A stretch of DNA of 64,000 nt, from NCBI GenBank assembly GCA_023213395.1, contig CM041465.1, forward strand, positions 97,409,741-97,473,740, in the 5' to 3' direction. Under the pieces are notes generated by a model. It had not been told where the DNA came from and searched no databases. It worked only from the letters and a program-made list of their open reading frames with translations. Source of the DNA: Cycas panzhihuaensis. Lineage: Eukaryota; Cycadophyta. Below, piece by piece: positions 56,631-64,000 of this stretch (the stretch's first letter is position 1; every line of letters starts with the position of its first letter). A program made the position numbers and the translations under genes.

Positions 56631-57149
56631 AATCTATATGCTTGTTTTTAATAATCAGTGCACATTAATCTTTCATATTTATTTTTTACTCCTTGTTATA
56701 GGGTTTGTATACTTTACTTGATGCTTCTTTCTTAAGCAATGAATCTACTTTCATTTAGATAATAAGCATAAGTTTACATTTTTTTTTGGAGTAATTTACT
56801 TTATTTTTATGTGTAGTAATAGGATTCAACTAATATCCTCTTCATGTACCCTTTCCTTATTTAATGGTATGTTGGATGCCTTTTTCTTTGAAACATTTTT
56901 TTAGACCTAAAAGATGATTCCCTACAAGTATAAAACTTAAAAAATACATAGGAAAAAAAAAAGAAGAGCAAAGAAAAGAAACTGCAGGGTAATCCCCTTC
57001 TTCTCTCATGCTTCTCTCCTTATTTCATTTTGATTACATGCTAGGTTTTGCTACATATTAATTTAGATCCATATATGATTATTTCAAGGAAATCCAAGTG
57101 TAAGAATGTGTTTCTACATTATTGCATTTTAATTATGCTTATTTCTTTT
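56631..57149. other. AT-rich interval
   Basis: No gene or recognisable repeat. It may be the 5' flank, LTR or leader of element C. Confidence 0.35.
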
Positions 57150-58189
57150 ATGTAATTATTTACCATATTTAGATAGAAGTACATATCCTAAAGTCAAATT
57201 CTATTATTGTTAAGGAGCTATCAACTATAAGGAAGGGGCCCGATGAGGCCATTTTATCTTTTATAGAGAGATTCAAGAAGATAGTCAAATCTATAAGTCC
57301 TAATAAGAGACCAAATGATGAGACCCAACCAAAATGGTTTCCTAAAGGACATGATCATGAAACTAAGATGATGGTATCAGTAAGCTCCTCGTAACTTTTA
57401 CTCAAGTTAAAGACATGGTGATTGGATTTGAAAGATTGATGAATAAATTTAGTAAAACAACTCCACCAATAATATAAGGATGAAGGTAAAATCCTTAAAT
57501 TCCTCAGAATATTAATCCTTATGCTTAGTCACTAACTAGGTGGTTGGATAATTATCTATAATATTAGAAAAGGCAAGTGAAGGATAAAGATATAAACCAA
57601 CCATCCATTATGAGATGAAGCAAAAATACTGAGATAGACATGGCTAATCATGAAGATGATGTTAAAGATATAAGGATCAAAATATCAAATTTAAAGAATT
57701 ATTGGTAGATTCCTTAAAGGTGGAACCCTCATCTTCTAATTTTATAGACTCAATCATGGCCTCACTTGGAGATTTGGTCTAGGAAAGTATAAAAGAAATG
57801 AACTTATTTATGGTAATAAGATGATAATTCACAAAGTAAGAAGGCCATAGGATTTATGATTAGAGGGTAGCTAGATCCTTTTGCACCTATGAAATAAGCT
57901 TCTAAATAATAAGATAATTGAGCAATAGCTTGTCAAAGTTTAAATCTTACACCAAGGATTCATAATATTCTAATGAAACATCCATCTGAAGATTATGATA
58001 TAATAAGGTACTTGTAGAGATATTTTTCTAGTTTGAGTTTATATCAAACAATGAAAATGCTTGCATAGAAGAAAAGGATTGTAGAGATATCACAATCTAA
58101 GAATGTAAATAATAATAGTAATATTGTAGAAGAAAAAAAATACCATGAAATCTACATATTTTCTAACTAAATCAAAGAATCCACCATTT

Positions 58190-58726
58190 TATATATCTAT
58201 GAATGTGCATGATAGATATATCCTTCATAACTATATTGGTGTTATAGGAGCAACACATAATGTCATGCCTTATATAGTCATGTAGGCTTTAGAGTTAAAA
58301 TATACCAAGATAAATTAGCTAGTTAGGGCATTTAATCTTAGAGTTGCCACCATAATAGTGTAGGTTAAAGATTGGGTGATCGACCTTACTATCAACCCTA
58401 AGATATCTATGATGATAATAGTAATGTTAGTGGGTATGCCACTTATCTATGGGTTATATTTGAGAAGAAATTGGGCCCATGAAAACAATATAATACTAAC
58501 CATTTGTATGAGATTTATCACTTTCTTATTAGGGAGATATTTGATCATTATTCCTTGGGAAGAAAAGATTATTAATTATGTGCAAGCTATTAAGGTAGCA
58601 ATGTTGGGCTACACTTTTGAAGATAATAGTTTAGGTACATTTACTATTCTTTTATATTTAGAAGAAGTGCTATCTATAAAAGAAGAAGAGTATAATTCTA
58701 AAAAAGAGATAGATATGTTAGTTTGA
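58190..58726 (+). pseudogene. Aspartic protease of element C
   Basis: The plus strand encodes PPFYISMNVHDRYILHNYIG, then VIGATHNVMPYIV, the active-site region with the usual D-S-G reading V-I-G. After a stop comes the open frame 58,376-58,726 with VGMPLIYGLYLRRNWAHENN, which corresponds to the L-L-x-R-x-W core of plant gypsy proteases. An acidic tail follows. It would process the polyprotein; it is inactive. Confidence 0.7.
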
Positions 58727-58729
58727 ACT

Positions 58730-58944
58730 TTATATTTTGATGGTATAAAATTTAAGTTTAGGATAGGAGTTGGCATAATTATGAGATCCCTTACTAGATT
58801 TTCTTTTCATTTCTCTTACAAGTTGGCTTTCAAATATAACAACAATATAACCAAATATAAAGCATTAATATTGGAATTAGAAAATGCTTAAGATATGAAG
58901 GTGAAAGCATTAAAGGTGATTGGTGATTCAGAGATGGCTATTTT
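58730..58944 (+). pseudogene. RNase H of element C, first part
   Basis: The plus strand reads FDGIKFKFRIGVGIIMRSL, with the first catalytic Asp in DG, then YNNNITKYKALILELENA, with the Glu position changed to Lys. VIGDSEMAI carries the DSE block. It is cut here by copia-3 and continues at 61,251. The DG-x-K...G-V-G form is that of the second (aRNH-like) RNase H. Confidence 0.7.
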
Positions 58945-59190
58945 TCAAGGAGTATGTGAGATAAAAAGATAAAAGATAAGAAGCAAGAAGAGATACTCAA
59001 TATTCCATTAGAAGGATGGTTTTTATGAATACCATGGTCTTTAGACCCCATGAATGAATAGGTAGTATAGAGAGGGTTTAACGCATCTCTTAAGGTCCAC
59101 CATTTCATGGTATTAATAAATACTATAAAAGAAAGCTACCTCTAAGATACAAGATATCGCCTTAATGTGGGTATTATTTCAATATTTCTT
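58945..59190 (-). repeat. 3' LTR of copia-3
   Basis: 246 bp with GGAGTATGTGAGATAAAAAG near its start, matching 61,005-61,250 over its length with many substitutions. Confidence 0.8.
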
Positions 59191-59699
59191 CTCTATAATG
59201 CCTATTTGTGAAGACTCTAATCTTATCTCTACTTTTGGTGAAATTTATTTTGCCAAGTACCTTTGCAAAGATATTTACCACCTAATCCTTTATGTTATAA
59301 TAGACTAGCTCCAACTCACCTTGCTACACTAAGTCTCTAATAAAGTGATGTTGTGTTTTAATGTAATTAGTTCCACCATGAAATGCTATATTCCTAATCA
59401 TCTAAATTATACTTAATTAACATAAAATAATTATATAGGACTAATATATTCCTTATGTAAATCTTGAAGTAATCTCCTAAGCTAAACTATCATATAATCT
59501 CCTACTATAAATACCTTGTACTCTATTTCTATAGTAGGAAGGGATATTATTTCTTATTTCTTTAGACTCCATGTTACTACTATTATACCTAAACTAAATA
59601 TATAGCATATAATAGAATTTGTATCATCTATATAAACTACCTAGTTTGAGTTTATATAACCAATCAACTTGTAATCCCTTATGACCTATAATGTAAACT

Positions 59700-60760
59700 A
59701 TACCCAATGGTTCCTTTAAGATACTTGAGAATCTTTTTAGCTACCTACCAATGTCTAACCTTAAGCTCATGCATAAACCTTAAAATCACACTTACTGCAT
59801 ATATTATATTTGGTTTAGTTAAAGTCAGGTAGGTAAGACTCCTAATAAATTGACTATAAAATGTAGGATTAATTGATTTAGACTCCTCAAACTTAGATAA
59901 TTTTAACCTAACTTTTGTTGGTATTGCAAGCAACTTATAACTAGTCATATTAAATTTATGTAATATATTTAATATATATTTCTTTTATAATATAAATATC
60001 CCATTCTCATCTTGTTACACTTTAATATTTAAGTAATAATACATAAGTCCTACATTTGTCATTTTAAATTCTTTACATATATCTTCCTTAAACTTTTAGG
60101 ATAAGTAATCATAATTCTAAGTATATACTAGGTTATATATATATAAGCCCATAAATAATATAGAGTTTTTTTCCAACTTTATATACAAGTTGGGGTCTGA
60201 TTATATCCTTCTAAATCCTTTATCCTTAAAGTATTTATTAATCTTAGAGTACCATACTATAGGTACCTATTTGAATTCATATAAGACTTTTTTGAGTGTA
60301 TAGACCTTGTCTATCTTTCCTTTCATTTTAAAACCATTAGGTAGTTAGACATACATCTTCTCATCAATATATCCATTTGGCAACATACTCTTCACATCAA
60401 TCTAGTGGACTATCCAAACCTATTATGTAGCTAAGGTCATGATTAATCTAATTATTTCTTTGTAACTCATATAAAGGTTTCATTGTAGTTTATGCTTTCA
60501 ACTTGAGCATAGCTCTTTGTAATTAATCGTGTCTTATATTTATTAATGGAAACATCTTATATGTACTTAATCTTGTAGACCTATTTTATCCCAACGGCAT
60601 TCTTCTTTAGTGGTAAATCAACTAAATCCCAAGTGTTATTCTTTATTAAGGTATTATATTCTTCTTTCATTATATCTTTCCATTCATCTTGGCTATTTTT
60701 GTTTCCAAAATTTTTAGGCTTATTTAACTCCATGACTCAATTAATTAGTGTAAAATTTAC
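59700..60760 (-). pseudogene. Reverse transcriptase remnant of copia-3
   Basis: The minus frame 59,745-59,948 carries SQFIRSLTYLTLTKPNIIYA and SVILRFMHELKVRHW, the C-terminal copia RT block. Near 60,400 the minus strand reads DVKSMLPNGYIDEKMY, the remnant of the D-V-K-x-A-F-L-N-G region. Sequence at 60,560-60,640 matches the RT start. Stops are everywhere. Confidence 0.75.
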
Positions 60761-61004
60761 CCTTTGAGATCTTGTTATTCTTCTCTTAAATTTTATATTT
60801 AACTATTTTGAGGGTTATGATCCCCTTGTACCCATTTTGGAACCTTTTAATTTAAAGTGGATGGACCTACTCCACTTATATTAGATACATTTGTACCACT
60901 TGAGTAAGATTCCACATTAACCATAATGCTTTTCCCTTTGTTAATAACTTCCTCTTAATAGAATTCATCTTTATTGAAGATGACATCCTTGCTCTAATAC
61001 CAAA

Positions 61005-61250
61005 TGAAGGAGTATGTGAGCTAAAAAGACAAAAAGCAAGGAGCATGAAGAGACACTCAATATTCCATGTGGAGGGTGGTATTGATGAACACCAGGGTCT
61101 TTGAAGCCCATGGTTAAATAGGTAGGATTGAGAGGGTTTGGCATATGTCTTAAAGTTCACTATTACCTAACATTAACAAATGTTAGAAAAGAGAGTCACC
61201 TCTAAGATATAAAATATCAACCCAATATGGGCATTATCTCAATAGTTTCA
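61005..61250 (-). repeat. 5' LTR of copia-3
   Basis: 246 bp, TGAAGGAGTATGTGAGC to CAATAGTTTCA. The PBS lies two bases outside its left end on the minus strand. Confidence 0.8.
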
Positions 61251-61450
61251 TAAATCAAAGATTTATGTTTGATAAAGGTTAGAGGATTAAAGGTATATAG
61301 GAAGAGGGGAATGTAATTAATAAATACTTTTAAGAATACAATATTCAATATATATTAAGAGAAGAAAATCAATTTACTAATTCTTTAGCTATAGCTACTT
61401 CTTTTTTAGAGGGGACTAATATAATAAGCTAGAAAAAGGAAGTTATAAAA
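61251..61450 (+). pseudogene. RNase H of element C, second part
   Basis: It resumes the domain interrupted at 58,944. NQRFMFDKG is followed, after frame changes, by YNIQYILREENQFTNSLAIA. This is the C-terminal region, with N-x-x-x-N-S-L-A in place of N-x-x-A-D-x-L-A. Confidence 0.65.
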
Positions 61451-61739
61451 ATCATTACTAGGTCAATAATACCTAACAGTATGGGTTGTTGGTAAAATTT
61501 TAAGTATGATATACTAAAGATTATGTTTGAACAGGAAGATTTCATTAGATTGTATTTAGTAAAGCCTAATACATCACAAGTAGCTAACTAACAATATATG
61601 GATGATGGCACACTTACAAAGATAAGATGTCTAAGAGGCAAGATCTTTCCAATAGGGTTGATTTCTATGGAGGATCAATTTGACCCTAATGATTCCATCA
61701 GACAAGAAGAAATACAACTAGAATCCTTAAAGTAAAATC

Positions 61740-62560
61740 TAGAAAAGAGAATTCTAAATAATTTGGGTACTGATGAAATCCTATAAACATCCTTATAAGT
61801 GAAGCCTACTATAAGGATTAAGTGTAAAAGATTGTGTCTTTATGTAAGGAATACCAGGATATTTTTGCTTTTTCATATGAGGACCTTAAGAGATTTATGC
61901 TTGATGTCATGAGACATCAAATTCACCTTAAGCAAGGTACGAAACCTCATAAGTAGAAGAAAAGACTAGAAAACCTAAAGATCATACATTTGATTTGGAA
62001 GGAGATCTGGAAGTAGAGAGATGCCAATATCATCTTTCTAATTCACTATTTTGAGTGCATAGCAAACCTTGTTTTAGTAAGGATGAATAATAGTAAATAA
62101 GACTATGTATGGATTTTAGAGATCTTAATAAGCATTTATTAAGAGATAACTATCCTTTATCCCATATGGAATAATTATTATAGATAATTATAAGCTCATA
62201 AATGATTCCATAGTTGGATGGGTTTTTTAGATTTAATTAGATATTGGTAGATGAAAGGGACAGACACATGATAACATTCACCACTCTCTAAGGAACATTT
62301 TCCTATAAAAGGATGCATTTTTTACTTTTAAATATGGAACCCACTTTCTAAATGGTTATGGATCAATCATTCAAGGGCTTGATCTTTATGATCATAGTCA
62401 TATATCTTGATGATATAACAATATTCTCCAAAAATAAAGCTAGGTATATTAATCACTTAAGGTGTATTTTTTAGAGATACAAGTAATTTGATATTTCTTT
62501 AAACCCAAAGAAGACTATATTTAGGGTCACTAAGGAAAAATATTACATGGATATATGATC
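61740..62560 (+). pseudogene. Reverse transcriptase of element C
   Basis: The lead-in has NLGTDEIL near 61,760 and a Y-Q-D-I-F-A-F-S-Y-E-D-L-like stretch near 61,850. The RT core is strongly broken but contains IVIYLDDITIFSKNKARYIN at 62,396-62,455, with the YLDD active site intact, and then DISLNPKKTIFRVTKEKYYM. It would copy element RNA; it is inactive. Confidence 0.75.
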
Positions 62561-62760
62561 TTCTTAGAAGGAATTTGTATTGATCTTGAAAGGATAAGAG
62601 TAATTAGAGAACTTGCTCCAACTACTAATAGAAAAGTAGTACAATCTTTCTCTAATAAAGGCATTTTTCTTAAAAGATTTATTTTAGACTTTGCCAGGAT
62701 AACATTGCCTATTAATAAGTTGTTGAAGAAAGATATTCTATTTAAATAAGATTAACCTAC

Positions 62761-63368
62761 ACAATAGGATTTTGAATTAATTAAATAAGTAATCACTCAA
62801 AGTCTTTTATTAGTAAGCCCAAAATTTACTTTAAATTTCATAATATTCACTTCTAAATTTTTTGATGTGCCTATTTAGTGACTTTATCAAGTTGAAGATC
62901 ATTTCAAGTTACATCTTATGCATATTTTGTTATGGGATTGTTATTAAGTTTTGAAAGGCTATTTTGATGTTGATGAAACATTATTTTCAAGCCCATTTTG
63001 AAGTTTTGTAGCTGTTTGAAGCCTATTTATACTTCTCAAGTGGACATCTTCTCCACATGTGGCACCACAATAATATGGTATGCTGGTGAAAGTCTACAAA
63101 AGCTCATATTTAGATTCCAATTACTGGAAGACCATCTTCATTACATGCTAGTGGATAATAATGTAACAAGGATCGTTAACAGTAGTTGAGAGAGTCCTTC
63201 TTCATTAGGAGCAACTCTATTTCAAACTTTTTTTTGCAGATCTATAGGTGGATAAAGGTTCTATATTCATTTTGCTGATATATATTCTCTTTGTGACTTA
63301 TTGTATTTAAGAAAATTAAAAGATTTCTATATTTAAGGCATTCAAATCTGGCCTATGTATTTATGTTT

Positions 63369-63404
<36 letters not shown>

Positions 63405-63410
63405 GCCAAA
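62761..63410. other. Unassigned interval with AG microsatellite
   Basis: No recognised domain. It includes an uninterrupted (AG)n run at 63,373-63,399. Confidence 0.4.
63373..63399. repeat. (AG)n microsatellite
   Basis: About 13 AG dinucleotides in a row. Confidence 0.95.
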
Positions 63411-63840
63411 TCAACTTGTTGGTGAGCAGCCAGAGAAGGATTGTAGATAAATAGCTTTCAAGATATAGAGTCTTAGTTTGTTGTACATCATCATTGAGAG
63501 CAATATAGAATGCAAAGGCATTGTACCTTCTAGGCAAATATGACATTGGACTAATGTGAAGAACTCTGTATAGGGAAGATCTTCTATTTTTAGTTCTCCT
63601 TCTTCTTCCATTTAGATGAATACATTGGTATCATTTACCAACATTTGTACTTTGTATCCAAAGAACTGCCTCGTTCAAATCATCTAGATGATAAGTACCC
63701 AAACTGACCCTTTAGTTCTCTGCTCATCCATCATGCCTCAACGCCTGGACAATCGCTTTGTTTATCAAGGCAAATGTTAGGAACACAGCTTCATCTTTTG
63801 CCTTAACACCCCAAGTGGTATCCATGATCCATTGCTAGTG
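63411..63840 (-). pseudogene. Unidentified coding trace at the right edge
   Basis: Read from about 63,838 down to 63,411 on the minus strand, one frame has only three stops in some 140 codons. It includes WGVKAKDEAVFLTFALINK, LGTYHLDDLNEAVLWIQS and YNAFAFYIALNDDVQQTKT. I do not recognise the family. It could be a decayed retrotransposon gag or a host gene fragment. Base composition is less AT-rich than in the preceding 10 kb. Confidence 0.35.
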
Positions 63841-64000
63841 GGGATCTTATTCATTCACTAGTACCATTATGTCACTGCCATTTCTTTCTTCGAAATGGAA
63901 GTCAGGGTTAGAGATGACATGAACTAAACATGAACTCTGAGTAGTGATGGCGACACCTTGGATTCACTTTATAGTCTGTGGCAACCTGTAAATCTGCAAA
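63841..64000. other. Right edge of window, unassigned
   Basis: No feature can be supported. On the minus strand TTTGCAG at the very edge looks like a splice acceptor, but there is not enough sequence to judge. Confidence 0.3.

Larger units (their letters stand above)
58945..61250 (-). mobile_element. Truncated Ty1/copia element, copia-3
   Basis: A 2.3 kb minus-strand element with two 246 bp LTRs (58,945-59,190 and 61,005-61,250) and an initiator-Met-type PBS (TGGTATTAGAGC, 60,991-61,002). Internally only RT and adjoining sequence remain; gag, protease and integrase are missing. It lies inside the element C RNase H. I could not find a clear target-site duplication. It is not related at sight to copia-1/2 in LTR sequence. 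Confidence 0.8.
57150..62760 (+). mobile_element. Ty3/gypsy element C, interrupted by copia-3
   Basis: Plus-strand, very decayed. The order seen is weak gag traces (57,170-57,900), protease (58,190-58,726), second-type RNase H (58,730-58,944, continuing at 61,251-61,450 after copia-3), RT lead-in (61,740-62,000), and RT (62,080-62,560). Frames after that resemble the start of an RNase H connection (62,555-62,749). No LTR is found. Finding RNase H between protease and RT differs from elements A and B. Confidence 0.7.

Overview
This window is repeat-dominated DNA from a large plant nuclear genome. Every protein trace I can name belongs to plant LTR retrotransposons (Ty3/gypsy and Ty1/copia), mostly decayed by in-frame stops, frameshifts and C-to-T type changes. 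I see no intact host gene, rRNA, tRNA or CRISPR array. Nothing in the sequence identifies the species beyond 'plant'. Most of the window is strongly AT-rich. One inserted element (1,086-17,582, 'element A') is clearly richer in G+C and CpG.

Layout. 1-1,080 and 17,588-about 21,850 are two halves of an old minus-strand Ty3/gypsy element (B1), split by element A. Element A is a 16.5 kb minus-strand Ty3/gypsy element with two 2.35-2.71 kb LTRs, PBS, PPT, gag, protease, RT, RNase H and integrase. Beyond the integrase it carries a second RNase H and a plus-strand (antisense) ORF with a plant-mobile-domain-like region. 21,876-23,019 is the 3' end of an orphan copia-like element (D). 23,020-30,675 is a minus-strand copia element (copia-1). 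30,676-34,790 holds degenerate tandem repeats and a second antisense-type plant-mobile-domain ORF. 34,790-about 44,022 is a second B-family gypsy element (B2) carrying a 959 bp solo LTR. 44,028-51,566 is a plus-strand copia element (copia-2) of the same family as copia-1, with a perfect 5 bp target-site duplication. 51,572-56,360 is AT-rich and largely unassigned. 56,361-about 56,630 looks like a copia 3' LTR. 57,150-62,760 is a plus-strand gypsy element (C) interrupted by a truncated minus-strand copia element (copia-3, 58,945-61,250). The last kilobase holds an AG microsatellite and an unidentified minus-strand coding trace.

How the parts work together. In each element gag and pol would make the particle, process it, reverse-transcribe the RNA and integrate the copy. 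Elements A, B1 and B2 also have a DGG-x-RGN or aRNH-like second RNase H placed outside the RT-RNaseH-integrase block, which fits the Tat group of plant Ty3/gypsy elements.

The most interesting system is the antisense ORF of element A. It has a plant-mobile-domain-like N-terminal part, an acidic middle, and a coiled-coil tail. A candidate 111 nt GT-AG intron joins two reading frames exactly. A perfect 18 bp inverted repeat and repeated GCGGTAC motifs lie just upstream. A similarly built ORF with its own candidate intron lies at 32.2-33.9 kb. Extra ORFs in Tat-type elements are known from the literature; the intron and the upstream hairpin are what deserve checking.
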